Source: Candidatus Aminicenantota bacterium
GTDB taxonomy: Bacteria > Acidobacteriota > Aminicenantia > Aminicenantales > Aminicenantaceae
Direction of reading: 5' to 3'
Length of the DNA stretch: 58,399 bases
NCBI GenBank assembly: GCA_014727835.1
Contig: WJMT01000093.1
Coordinates: forward strand, 1-58,399
The notes beneath the pieces were generated by a model. That model did no database searches and was not told the origin of the DNA. It saw only the letters and a program-made list of their open reading frames with translations. Shown piece by piece: positions 46,346 to 55,067 of the stretch (its first letter is position 1; each line of letters begins with the position of its first letter). The position numbers were made by a program, and so were the translations under genes.

Positions 46346-48919
46346 CTATTGATTTTTAAGCTCGATATTTATGGTGTGCTCCACAAATTCACCGGGAATA
46401 TGGTCTGGAACTTTGATCATCAAATAACCGGCCTCAACCGAAGCTCCCTGTATATTTTGGATAAGCTCAGGATGCATCATGTGCAGCCTATACATTTTTC
46501 CGCTGAGCCCTTCCACCTTCAAAATCACAGTCTGGTCTTTTCTGTGTAAAGAAATGACTTTAAGCCCTGAGTCCGGATCTCCCACTTTGACAGAAGGGAT
46601 GACCGGAAGGATTTCCAAACATGGCTGGAAAAAGACTTGGACCAGTAAGGGATCGCTGCCCATGGGAAACCGGGCTGTGACCTGAGTGACCTGATGCTGC
46701 TCGAGAATATCAAAAGGGACCTCTGTCCCATTCACCTGCACCTCTGTCACTTGAGTCCCCAAGGCCAGACATGGAGCAAACCACATCTGATAATCCTGAA
46801 CATTTTCCGGTTTTATATTTACAGTGATGGTTTTCTTGTTCCTTTGATAATCAAACGAGAATTTGGATTCGCCCACTTGATAGTGTTGGATGTTCACATG
46901 CTTCCAGTTTCCGGGAAAATGAGGGGCAAAAATGAGGTGTTGGCTGAGCGCATCCCCTTCCAGGCCGATCAAGCCTCCCGCCAGAGGAAGCACAGCTCCG
47001 GCTGTGGAGAATCCCTGTTGGCAAACCGCTTCCTGGGGCCACACATTCCTTATTCCGGAGAACACTTCTGTGACACAACCCAGAGCATGATCAAATGTGT
47101 GATTGACTGTGGATAAAAGCAGGGGATACCCGTTTAAAGGCATGTGGTGTTTGTATAAAGCTGTTGTGACCCAGCTGGTCAGAAAAGGCCACACTGCACC
47201 GTAATTGTAGTTGAGAGGCTGAAAGTATTGGCTGTGTCGAGAGATACTTCTGATCCCCCAGTCTGTAGTCAATTCAGAGGAACTGAGCCTTTCCAGAGAA
47301 AGCCGGGTTTTTTGTTTGTCTCCCAATCCCCACATCAGACCCACAGCATTCCAGGGGGAGATTTCTTTGACTTTTTCCCCCTTGTTGTTGAAGGCGTAGG
47401 CATAGAAATTATTTTCGCTATCCCAAAATTTTTCCTCAAAAGCATATTGAGCTTTTAGGGAAATTAAGGAAGCTTTTTTGTGGAATTCGTTTTTTCCTAA
47501 AATTCGGGACAGGGCTTCCATGGACTGGGCCGCTCTCACCCAAATGGCTCCCAAATAGATATCTGTCTCAATCCCGGTAAGGGCTCCGTATTCCAGAGCA
47601 CCCAGACCTGCTGCGCTGTTATCCATCAGGCCGTCTCTGTTTTTATCTGTACTGAGGCACCAGTTATAGGCTTTGACCAAAGAGGGCCAGCTTTGTTGGA
47701 TGAATGCAGTGTCACCGGATGATCTCATGTATTCATACACAGCTGCGATATAATAAGGCGTGGTGTCTCCGTGGATGTATCCATAGGGATAGTCTTCCCA
47801 CCAGTCGATGTACCCTTGAGCTTGGGAAAGCTCATGAGCCATTTTTCCGTCTTCCCTCTGCCATTTCTGGGTAAACGCCAGGATTTCTTTAACCTCCTGA
47901 TGAGCTCCGTAAGAGAGCATGCTGAGGGAGTTGATGTAAGCATCGCCTCCGAAAAACCATCCGAATCCGGGCCGTCCTGAAGTCCCGGAGGCTCCCAGTC
48001 CAGCCACAATCCCTTTTCCCAATTCCGGGTGGTCTACCAAAAGACTGTCAAAAGTGACCTTGGCCCATTCAAAGGCCAGATTGACTTTGGGGTTGGGGGT
48101 CTGGATCTGGAGTGTTCTGCTTCTGAGGGCTTTGAAGTGTTCTTTGGTCTGAAGGTAATGGGATTCTGGGTCATCAAGAATTTTTTGGTATGATTCAATC
48201 ACTTGTTCACGTTTCCCCTTTCCTCCTGCAAGACAGATAGGGATGAATCGGTCGTTCACTTTTTCCGGATTTTTGATTTCAATCTGGAATTCGCTGGGGC
48301 TGTCAGAAAGCATGTGGGCTGGAGTGTAGGACAAACCGGATGCAGCCGGTGATCCGACCAGAGCATGATTGTTGCCTGTGGGCTCAGAGATGATGTAAGC
48401 TTTTGTTTTGTTGTCCCAGTAAGCATACTGGCCTCCGATGCCTGCCGGCCACATGGGATCCAGAACGGGTAAAAAACCGCACACCACAGTTAGAGGAACC
48501 GAAGAGTCGATGTGAAGAAGAATGAGGGCTCCCGGTTCCCAAACTGGAGTGAGGTACATTGCCTGGACTGTAAAGGACTGGTAGGTGTAGGTCAGAGTGG
48601 TGACTGAAGGGGAGACTGATATGCGGCGGACAATATCCTTGGCCTGGATGGGGCGGGTGGAATTGCCGGTGAAAAAAGAGAGTTCAAAGCTGCGCACCAG
48701 CTTTAAGGGATAGGCCCAGGCTTCAAAAGATCCGCTCTCATCTCCCAGCAGAGCAAAACGCCGCCCGACTTTGTTGAAAGGGATTCCGGGTTGAGCCAGT
48801 CTCTCCAGCTGGATGTCACTTTTTTCAATTCGGAAAGCGGGGATGAATCCTTTTTCCTCAGAAAATAAAAAATTAAAAGTTAGGATCATGCCAATCAAAA
48901 AAATCAATGTTTTTTTCAT
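46346..48919 (-). CDS. Secreted alpha/alpha-toroid glycosidase (amylo-glucosidase/GH63-like)
   Basis: The product is 857 residues from the ATG at 48919. AGAGGA is just upstream and a signal peptide follows (KKTLIFLIGMILTFNFLFSE); the open frame extends 16 codons further but without a ribosome site. The N-terminal 270 residues look like a beta-sandwich. Residues 280-680 look like an (alpha/alpha)6 barrel of the glycogen-debranching/GH63/trehalase group, with GFGWFFGGDAYINSLSML, DWWEDYPYGYIHGDTTPYY and NYNYGAVWPFLTSWV. Asp in GGDAY and Glu near TEVFSG are possible catalytic acids. A beta C-terminal domain ends it. Substrate is an alpha-linked glycan at a guess. A 17-bp palindrome overlies its leader. 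Confidence 0.8.
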   Translation of the reverse strand: MKKTLIFLIGMILTFNFLFSEEKGFIPAFRIEKSDIQLERLAQPGIPFNKVGRRFALLGDESGSFEAWAYPLKLVRSFELSFFTGNSTRPIQAKDIVRRISVSPSVTTLTYTYQSFTVQAMYLTPVWEPGALILLHIDSSVPLTVVCGFLPVLDPMWPAGIGGQYAYWDNKTKAYIISEPTGNNHALVGSPAASGLSYTPAHMLSDSPSEFQIEIKNPEKVNDRFIPICLAGGKGKREQVIESYQKILDDPESHYLQTKEHFKALRSRTLQIQTPNPKVNLAFEWAKVTFDSLLVDHPELGKGIVAGLGASGTSGRPGFGWFFGGDAYINSLSMLSYGAHQEVKEILAFTQKWQREDGKMAHELSQAQGYIDWWEDYPYGYIHGDTTPYYIAAVYEYMRSSGDTAFIQQSWPSLVKAYNWCLSTDKNRDGLMDNSAAGLGALEYGALTGIETDIYLGAIWVRAAQSMEALSRILGKNEFHKKASLISLKAQYAFEEKFWDSENNFYAYAFNNKGEKVKEISPWNAVGLMWGLGDKQKTRLSLERLSSSELTTDWGIRSISRHSQYFQPLNYNYGAVWPFLTSWVTTALYKHHMPLNGYPLLLSTVNHTFDHALGCVTEVFSGIRNVWPQEAVCQQGFSTAGAVLPLAGGLIGLEGDALSQHLIFAPHFPGNWKHVNIQHYQVGESKFSFDYQRNKKTITVNIKPENVQDYQMWFAPCLALGTQVTEVQVNGTEVPFDILEQHQVTQVTARFPMGSDPLLVQVFFQPCLEILPVIPSVKVGDPDSGLKVISLHRKDQTVILKVEGLSGKMYRLHMMHPELIQNIQGASVEAGYLMIKVPDHIPGEFVEHTINIELKNQ

Positions 48920-48931
48920 AGTTTCCTCTTT

Positions 48932-48948
48932 ATATGAATCATTCATAT
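48932..48948. promoter_or_regulatory. 17-bp palindrome upstream of the glycosidase
   Basis: ATATGAATCATTCATAT is a perfect inverted repeat (8-bp arms, one central base), starting 12 nt before the ATG on the minus strand and just upstream of the Shine-Dalgarno. Its symmetry suits a dimeric repressor. Confidence 0.5.
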
Positions 48949-48985
48949 TCCCCTGACCTATTCCCAAAAACTGGCGATGTATTAT

Positions 48986-49006
48986 CGTGAATAACTCAGG
49001 TATAAA
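48986..49006 (+). repeat. Solitary family-A end motif between glycosidase and VCBS genes
   Basis: GTGAATAACTCAGGTATAAA, from about 48987, is a degenerate copy of the end motif seen at 42300 and 5466. Confidence 0.3.
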
Positions 49007-49018
49007 ATAATTTAACTT

Positions 49019-49936
49019 TTAGTATAAACACTTCGGGAATTTGTTCAAGAAAAACCGGCGGGGTGTTTTTTTCATTTGAATGAGATCACTCACCTGATTG
49101 AATTTTTTTCCTAAGTTCACAAAAATTTCATTATTATTGTAGAGAGAAAATTGGTGTGTTTTACCTCTGAATCCTCCGTTTGATATGGCTAAGTCTATGA
49201 GACCATCTCTATTCCAGTCGCTCCATGCTGTCCCGTGCCTGTCTTTTAATCTGAGCACGAAATGATGGGAGGAAGGGTTCAGCTGGTATCTGCCGATCCG
49301 AATATATGGAAGTGGCGTTTGAGATTCAATGTGAAATGAGACAGGAGCAGCTGCCATATCCGGCTGGATCACAAGCCGCCCTTTAGATTGTTCAGTATCG
49401 AATTCAAATCGAATATGGGTCTTTTTGATACCCGGAGATAAAAGATTGCTCTCAATAGATGCCTCACAATTGAAATTGGATTTAATTTTGACAGGAGAAT
49501 GAAGAGTGATCTGTCCGGAGACAGACTGTGCAGATTTTTTGGAGGATACAAACTTGATGTGGATTTGACGTTCTTTCCAAAAGATGTAGAGGCCTGATTC
49601 ATTCTTGATCTCAGGTTCAACCAAAGAGTCTTCAAGTCCAGGGAATTCTTCCTGGTGATGCAGCCCCCAATATTCATAGATATCTCGGAATGTTCCCTGT
49701 CCATTTCCTAGGAGAAGAGAGGATAGGGCTGTGTGGTTAACCGTGTATATATCCAGAAATCCGTCTGCGTTAATATCCACGATTCCATTATCGAGCATAT
49801 AATAATCATGGATATTTATAAATTTCCTTTCAAATCGATTACGGCTTTGATTTTCTGTATCACAAGAAACAAAGATGAATGGAAGAAGAATAAGGAGAAA
49901 TCGGGAATAAAAAAAGATCGATTTGAACAGATTCAC
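49019..49936 (-). CDS. VCBS/FG-GAP-repeat lipoprotein, probably truncated
   Basis: The 305-residue protein starts at GTG, whose last two bases plus the next base form the stop of the preceding S51 gene (GTGA overlap), so translation is coupled. A signal peptide ends with FVSC, a lipobox. Two FG-GAP/VCBS-like blades are seen: IVDINADGFLDIYTVNH near 52 and AWSDWNRDGLIDLAISNGGF near 235. Family members (ASPIC/UnbV type) usually continue with many more blades. This one stops after LIQMKKTPRRFFLNKFPK. The family's usual continuation is missing, so a 3' deletion or early stop is likely. Function is unknown, on the cell surface. Confidence 0.65.
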   Translation of the reverse strand: MNLFKSIFFYSRFLLILLPFIFVSCDTENQSRNRFERKFINIHDYYMLDNGIVDINADGFLDIYTVNHTALSSLLLGNGQGTFRDIYEYWGLHHQEEFPGLEDSLVEPEIKNESGLYIFWKERQIHIKFVSSKKSAQSVSGQITLHSPVKIKSNFNCEASIESNLLSPGIKKTHIRFEFDTEQSKGRLVIQPDMAAAPVSFHIESQTPLPYIRIGRYQLNPSSHHFVLRLKDRHGTAWSDWNRDGLIDLAISNGGFRGKTHQFSLYNNNEIFVNLGKKFNQVSDLIQMKKTPRRFFLNKFPKCLY

Positions 49937-50835
49937 TTCTTTTTTTTCTCTGATTTTTTGATGGGCTTGACCCGGTCCAGTGGTTCATAGGTCCGGGTCG
50001 GACGATAAGCCTGTCGGTTTTTCAGGTCAAAGCGGTCTCCAGGTGCCAGAAAATAGAACTGTCCTGATGGGGGGATGTGTTTGCTGGTATCATAAATAGC
50101 CACATATCCCTGGCCTATCACTTCACACCGGTCACCTCTCACCACAATGGCAGTGTCTTCATCAATACCGATTCCAAGCAGATCTGGATGAGCTTCCACC
50201 ACTTCCAGCAGGTCAAACTGCCGGTTCCGTTTGAGAAGATGCTGATCGATCCCTGTGTTTTTGATAAATCCCATTCCTTCAGTGTGGTCTCCCATCATAA
50301 TGGTGTTGGTTTTGGTGTCACCCCTTACCAAATAAGATCCCTGAATGGTGGCACCTGCTGAGGAGCCTCCGATCACTCCTCCCCTTTCCAGAAGAGCCCA
50401 TAGCTCTATATGGACCAGTGTGTTGAGATAGGCATCCACAAGCCGCCACTGCCTGCCTCCGGTGAAGAAAACTCCTCTGGCTTTTTTGATGGGCCGGACA
50501 AATTCTTCGGAATCAGCTTGGTCCCGGTCATAGGTGTGGACAAGAGTCAGGTTTTCAAATCCAGCTCTTTTGAACTGCCGCAGTCCCCTCCAGTTTTGGT
50601 TGTAATGGTCTGCGCCTCCTGCTGTGGGGATGATGACCACAGGAACTTCAGGTCCTCCGGCCAGTTCCATAAATCTCTCTAAGATGACCGGATCTTTCAT
50701 CGCGCCTCCCACAATGACCAAAGCGCCGTTTTCCGGGCCAATATCAGAAGAAGCGGCAGCCGCGGGAATGATACTGCCTATTACCAAAGACAAAAAGATC
50801 ACCAAACAATCTGACAAACTTTTTTTCGTCATCAT
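49933..50835 (-). CDS. S51-family peptidase, cyanophycinase-like, exported
   Basis: The product is 300 residues from the ATG at 50835, with AGAGGAG 8 nt upstream. A signal peptide (about 1-28, ending AAAASS) exports it. The S51 fold shows GALVIVGGAMKD, VIIPTAGGADHY, FFTGGRQWRL and the nucleophile Ser159 in GGSSAGA. DEDTAIVVRGD is also typical of cyanophycinases. Cyanophycinases cleave beta-Asp-Arg polymers; other S51 members are dipeptidases (PepE), so the substrate is open. The next gene overlaps it by 4 nt. Its gene diverges from the ECF sigma operon. Confidence 0.88.
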   Translation of the reverse strand: MMTKKSLSDCLVIFLSLVIGSIIPAAAASSDIGPENGALVIVGGAMKDPVILERFMELAGGPEVPVVIIPTAGGADHYNQNWRGLRQFKRAGFENLTLVHTYDRDQADSEEFVRPIKKARGVFFTGGRQWRLVDAYLNTLVHIELWALLERGGVIGGSSAGATIQGSYLVRGDTKTNTIMMGDHTEGMGFIKNTGIDQHLLKRNRQFDLLEVVEAHPDLLGIGIDEDTAIVVRGDRCEVIGQGYVAIYDTSKHIPPSGQFYFLAPGDRFDLKNRQAYRPTRTYEPLDRVKPIKKSEKKKK

Positions 50836-50976
50836 TGGTTTGACTCCTCTCAAACAAAAGAATTGATAATGATTTCTAAGTAATATCATATACAAGTGTG
50901 ATAAGATTTATATCATGTTACACACATAACTGCAAAAAGAGTGTCAACTAAAAAGCATCTGAAACCGTTTTGATAT

Positions 50977-51567
50977 ATGAATGGACAAAGAATGGAAAAT
51001 TTAGAACTGATACAAAATGCCCAACAGGGTAACCAGGAGGCATTCTATATGCTGTTTGAGAACAACAAAAAGATGGTATTTGGATTGGCATTCAAATACA
51101 CCAAAAACAAACAGGATGCCGAAGATATTCTGCAGGAAACATTCATCAAAGCCCTGAACAATCTGAATCAGTTCCAGACAAAGAAATCCTCCAGTTTTTC
51201 TTCCTGGCTTTATCGAATAGGAGTCAACTGCAGCATAGATTTCCTCAGGGACAAACAGCGAATCAGAAAAAGTCTTTCTGATTGGGAAACAATGGACCGC
51301 ACCAATCCGGATGAGCGGATCACAGATCCTGAGAAAAAGGCCAGCAGAGAAGACCTTAAGAAAAAAATAGAACTCATCCTCGAGGACATGCCACCGCGGC
51401 AAAAAATGGCTTTTGTTCTCAAGCACTATCAGCAGCTGAAGATCAAAGAAATCGCAGAGTTCATGGACTGTTCGGAGGGGAGTGTCAAAAAACAGCTCTT
51501 TCGGGCAGTGGGGAGTCTTAAAAACTCTTTAAAAAAAATTGTTTGGGAGAAAGAGTATGAGTTGTGA
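50977..51567 (+). CDS. ECF-type RNA polymerase sigma factor
   Basis: The 196-residue protein has region 2 (AFYMLFENNKKMVFGLAFKY, DAEDILQETFIKALNNL, FSSWLYRIGVNCSIDFLRDK). A linker and region 4 follow (ILEDMPPRQKMAFVLKHYQQ, IKEIAEFMDCSEGSVKKQLF). An ATG at 50992 would shorten it by five residues; neither has a good Shine-Dalgarno. It is followed, with an 11-nt overlap, by a zinc-binding anti-sigma factor, so its release likely answers an envelope signal. Two HEAT-repeat genes share the operon and may be targets or sensors. Confidence 0.93.
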   Translation: MNGQRMENLELIQNAQQGNQEAFYMLFENNKKMVFGLAFKYTKNKQDAEDILQETFIKALNNLNQFQTKKSSSFSSWLYRIGVNCSIDFLRDKQRIRKSLSDWETMDRTNPDERITDPEKKASREDLKKKIELILEDMPPRQKMAFVLKHYQQLKIKEIAEFMDCSEGSVKKQLFRAVGSLKNSLKKIVWEKEYEL

Positions 51568-52264
51568 AAAATATCAACAGCAAATGATCTTATGTCTCTA
51601 CAAAGAGCTGGACTCGGAAAGCTCAAAGAAACTCAAAAATCACATAAAAAAATGCCCTGAATGCGCTGAAGAATGGGGATACACCAAAAGGATCTTTAAC
51701 TTGGTGGAAGAGACCAAAGCAGAAGAGATTCCGGAGGCTGACTGGGAAAAGTGCTGGACCCGCATTGATGAGAAAGTCCCCATGTCTGAGACCAGAACAA
51801 AAGGCTTTTTTTGGCTTTTCCCCAAATGGGCTGTCACTGCCGCGGCTCTGCTGTGTGTGCTTGTCATCGGGATCTATATCGGACGGACTGCTTTGTCCCC
51901 GGGCACAGAGCTCGGTTCAACAGCCGGATCAACTAAAGGAGCTTTCTATTTAAGCCTTCAGCAGCATTTTGATGAATTGAAACCTCTGCTGATGGAATAT
52001 GCCCATTACAGAGAAGATCAGAATGGGGAGATCATCTCCGCGGATAAAAAGCTGGTGGAAGATCTACTCATCCAGAACATTCTGCTCAAAAGACGAGCTG
52101 CCCAAGAATATCCCGGTGCTGAGCAGCTGTTGGAAGATATTGGATTGATCCTCCGGGAGATCACAAACATGGATGAAAAGGGGACCACCGTGCCTTTAAG
52201 AATCAAGGATTTCATAAATCATCAAAGACTTCTGAATTCTATGGAAGTCTATCAAACCATATAG
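51557..52264 (+). CDS. Membrane anti-sigma factor with ZAS domain
   Basis: The product is 235 residues from the ATG at 51557, with GGGAGAAAGAG upstream, overlapping the sigma gene by 11 nt. The N-terminal anti-sigma domain has the zinc motif His29-x3-Cys33-x2-Cys36 (HIKKCPEC), preceded by Cys3. One membrane helix (about 90-112, WAVTAAALLCVLVIGIYIG) leads to an exported helical C-terminus (about 120-235). This layout binds the ECF sigma at the inner membrane and frees it on a signal from outside. Confidence 0.9.
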   Translation: MSCEKYQQQMILCLYKELDSESSKKLKNHIKKCPECAEEWGYTKRIFNLVEETKAEEIPEADWEKCWTRIDEKVPMSETRTKGFFWLFPKWAVTAAALLCVLVIGIYIGRTALSPGTELGSTAGSTKGAFYLSLQQHFDELKPLLMEYAHYREDQNGEIISADKKLVEDLLIQNILLKRRAAQEYPGAEQLLEDIGLILREITNMDEKGTTVPLRIKDFINHQRLLNSMEVYQTI

Positions 52265-52273
52265 GAGGTATCA

Positions 52274-53470
52274 ATGAAACACATAAAATCCATAAGTCTC
52301 ATATTAGTGTTGGGCCTGCTTGTGGGAAGCGCTTTGGCTTCTCTGAGGAGTTCCCAGGAAGAAGAAAAGAAGGTAAGAGAGGCGCTGGAACGGGCCAAGG
52401 AGTACATCTATGAAAAAGACTGGGAAGATGCGGTCTCCAAGCTGGAAGATATGATCCGAAAGTATGAAAAAGGCAGGTATCTGGATGAATCCCTGTACTG
52501 GCTGGGGTACAGCATGCAGAAGCTCAGCAAAGAGCTGAACAGCATAAACCAGCAGATTCAGATCAAAGAAAAAGCGGTTCAGCATCTCAATCAATTGATC
52601 AAAGAAATGAATCAAAGCTCCTGGGCGGACGATGCCAAGCTATTGAGGATTGAAATCGCAGAGGAACTGGTCCAGAAAGGATACACTGATTACAAAGATT
52701 ACATCAACGGCAGCTTGGGCATTGGTGTTTCCGGCGGGGTTGAAGGCGGAGTTCAAGGCGGCGTTTCCGGCGGAATCATAGGTATATCAGAGGAAGATCC
52801 GGAGCTGGCACTGAAATTGGTGGCTCTGGATGCGTTGATGAACATGGAAGAAGACAAAGCCTTTTCTATTCTTAAGCAAGTCATTGAGGAGAACGATGAC
52901 CCCAGACTCAGAAAAAAAGCCATTTTTATCATCAGTCAGGGAGACAGCCCTGATTTGGTTCCGCTGTTGGTTAGAGTGGCTGAAAAGGACCCGGATAAAG
53001 AGGTGCGGAACCAGGCCATCTTCTGGCTGGGGCAGAAAAACACCAAAGAGAGCCTGGATGCTCTGATTAAGCTCTATGATTCGGTATCGGATGCGGGATT
53101 AAAAAAATCCCTGGTTTTTTCCTTTCAAGATTCAGGTGACAGCAGAGCCTGGAAAAAATTAGTGGACATCGCTAAAAATGAAAAGAATCCCAATGTGAGA
53201 AAAAAGGCTCTATTCTGGATCGGTGAGAAAAAGACCCCTGAATCTTTGGATATACTGTTGGATTTTTATTCCAAGACTAACGACATAGAGCTTAAAAGAC
53301 AGATCATTTTTAACATCTCACAGATTGATTCCAAAAAAGCAGTGCAGGAGATGATCAAAATCGCCCGAAAAGAAAAAGACCCGGAACTGAAAAAGCAGAT
53401 CATTTTCTGGCTGGGTCAGTCCACAGATGAAGCCGCAATAGAGTATCTCAAAGAAATCATTAATAAATGA
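52274..53470 (+). CDS. Exported TPR/HEAT-repeat protein of the ECF operon
   Basis: The 398-residue protein has a signal peptide (IKSISLILVLGLLVGSALAS), a helical TPR/YbgF-like part (28-140) with DWEDAVSKLEDMIRKYEKGR and a Gly-rich linker (about 150-172, repeated GGV). Six to seven HEAT-like units of about 31 residues follow. The units alternate between an A type ending AIFWLGQ and a B type ending AIFIISQ/IIFNISQ, so the real period is about 62 residues. AGGAGG precedes the ATG by 7 nt, and the anti-sigma stop is 9 nt before. It probably acts in the periplasm as a scaffold. A sensing role is a guess. Confidence 0.85.
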   Translation: MKHIKSISLILVLGLLVGSALASLRSSQEEEKKVREALERAKEYIYEKDWEDAVSKLEDMIRKYEKGRYLDESLYWLGYSMQKLSKELNSINQQIQIKEKAVQHLNQLIKEMNQSSWADDAKLLRIEIAEELVQKGYTDYKDYINGSLGIGVSGGVEGGVQGGVSGGIIGISEEDPELALKLVALDALMNMEEDKAFSILKQVIEENDDPRLRKKAIFIISQGDSPDLVPLLVRVAEKDPDKEVRNQAIFWLGQKNTKESLDALIKLYDSVSDAGLKKSLVFSFQDSGDSRAWKKLVDIAKNEKNPNVRKKALFWIGEKKTPESLDILLDFYSKTNDIELKRQIIFNISQIDSKKAVQEMIKIARKEKDPELKKQIIFWLGQSTDEAAIEYLKEIINK

Positions 53471-53547
53471 GGAAAGGAATTTCACTCAGTTTAAAATCGC
53501 GGATTGTGAAAAATCTGTAATGAATGATAAAGGAAGGAGATTCAGAC

Positions 53548-54681
53548 ATGAAATCGAAAAATATTTTAATTGATGGAAGGGTATGGATGGCAGTTGGTTT
53601 GATGATTCTTTTAGCCGTTCCTGTGATGAAGGCAGGCCAAGAAAAGAGTCTCAATGGTAAAGTTTTCTATCTGGAGCAGGAAGGACTGTCTCTAGCCAAA
53701 AAAATGGAGCTGGCTGAAAATAAGTTCCGGAAAGAAGAAAAAGGGGAGATTTTTTTCACTGGATATATATTTCAAAGCCGGTTTGAGATTGATATGAACG
53801 GAGATTATGATTCACAAAGCCCTTATGAAGTGAGCAGCCGTCATGATGAGATCCGAATCCGGAGGAAGTCAGGAAGAAGAGAAGGATTCAGCATGAATTC
53901 CAAAAAAGCAGACAGAGGCGGAGAGATGACCGGGCTTTTGATCATGCATCAAATCTCGGGCAAAAAAAGTGACATGATGGACATGCATATTTTCGATTTA
54001 GACCAGGCTTATGAATTCAAAGACGAACCTGTTTACTGGCTGGGTCCTGCAGAGACAAAAGAAAGCTTCCGTTTTCTGGAAAAAAAGTTTGAAGCCGCTG
54101 ATTCAGAATTGAAAGAGACCATGGTTTTCACACTCTATTCCCATGATACGTCTTTGTCTTATGATTTTCTCTTCAAAACAGCCCAGGGAAACGATTCTGA
54201 TGATGTGAGAAAAAATGCGGTTTTCTGGCTGGGCAATTTCAAGGACCAAAAAAGCCTGGATATGCTGAAGAGAGTCTTTAAAAATGAAAACAGCACTGAA
54301 CTGAAAAAACAGGTCATCTTTGCCATCAATCTTTCGGACAGCGATGAAGCTGTGGAAGAGCTGATCAAAATCGCCAAGCAGGACAGCTCAGGAGAAGTCA
54401 GGAAGCAGGCCATTTTCTGGCTGGGCCAAAAAGCATCCCAAAAAAGCATTCAAGCTCTCAAAGGTGTGGTGGATGAGGATGATGAAGATACAGAGGTGAG
54501 AAAATCAGCGGTGTTTGCCATCAGCCAGCTTCCTTCAGAAAAATCAGTGCCCATCCTCATAGACATCGCCAAAACAAATAAAAGCCCAACGGTCCGGAAG
54601 CAGGCCATTTTCTGGCTGGGCCAGGAGGAGTCTGAAGAGGCATTGAAGTTTTTTGAAGAGATCCTGTTAAAGAAGAAGTAG
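53548..54681 (+). CDS. Second exported HEAT-repeat protein of the ECF operon
   Basis: The product is 377 residues from the ATG at 53548, with GGAAGGAG 9 nt upstream; an ATG at 53524 is in frame but lacks a site. A signal peptide (VWMAVGLMILLAVPVMKAG) is followed by an N-terminal domain (about 30-165) unlike that of its neighbour. It then has HEAT units with the same alternating WLGQ/FAISQ signature (VRKNAVFWLG, LKKQVIFAIN, VRKQAIFWLGQ, VRKSAVFAISQ, VRKQAIFWLGQ). It is a paralogue of the preceding gene in its repeat half. It lies 77 nt downstream and probably belongs to the same operon. Confidence 0.82.
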   Translation: MKSKNILIDGRVWMAVGLMILLAVPVMKAGQEKSLNGKVFYLEQEGLSLAKKMELAENKFRKEEKGEIFFTGYIFQSRFEIDMNGDYDSQSPYEVSSRHDEIRIRRKSGRREGFSMNSKKADRGGEMTGLLIMHQISGKKSDMMDMHIFDLDQAYEFKDEPVYWLGPAETKESFRFLEKKFEAADSELKETMVFTLYSHDTSLSYDFLFKTAQGNDSDDVRKNAVFWLGNFKDQKSLDMLKRVFKNENSTELKKQVIFAINLSDSDEAVEELIKIAKQDSSGEVRKQAIFWLGQKASQKSIQALKGVVDEDDEDTEVRKSAVFAISQLPSEKSVPILIDIAKTNKSPTVRKQAIFWLGQEESEEALKFFEEILLKKK

Positions 54682-54683
54682 AA

Positions 54684-54869
54684 GAAAATCAGGTGTGGCT
54701 TGTGCTCCGTTCAGATTTTTAACGCCATTCTTCTTCGTTTTTCTCGGCTCCTGCGTAACTCCCCCCGTTCGTGGGTCAGACATACTCGTCGTCCAGCTTT
54801 GCCGGATTCCCTCGAAAAACTCATCAGAAGGCTAAATCTTCAATGTCGCTTGAGCCACACCTGATTTTC
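54684..54869 (+). repeat. MITE-like repeat family B, copy 3, with perfect 17-bp TIRs
   Basis: In the 386-nt gap between the HEAT gene and GH127, GAAAATCAGGTGTGGCT (54684-54700) and AGCCACACCTGATTTTC (54853-54869) are perfect inverted repeats bounding 186 bp. The interior shares long blocks with 20961-21165 and, deleted, with 17381-17462. A further fragment of the interior, TTTGTGCTCCGTTCA, lies at about 54890-54905. No ORF is present. From 54906 to 55060 nothing but the GH127 leader is seen. Confidence 0.8.
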
Positions 54870-55067
54870 ATAAGAACCAAATCAAAGGATTTGTGCTCCG
54901 TTCATATCAGAGGGAAGGGCAGGGAATTCCTCATCCCTTACCCTCTCCCCTTTGTAAATTTCGGCATATTAATATCGCATAATTAAACTGGTCATTGTTT
55001 TATTTAGGCATTGATTTGATGTAAGATGAATGGCAGTGATCCTTAAAATCATCAAAGGAGACCTGCC

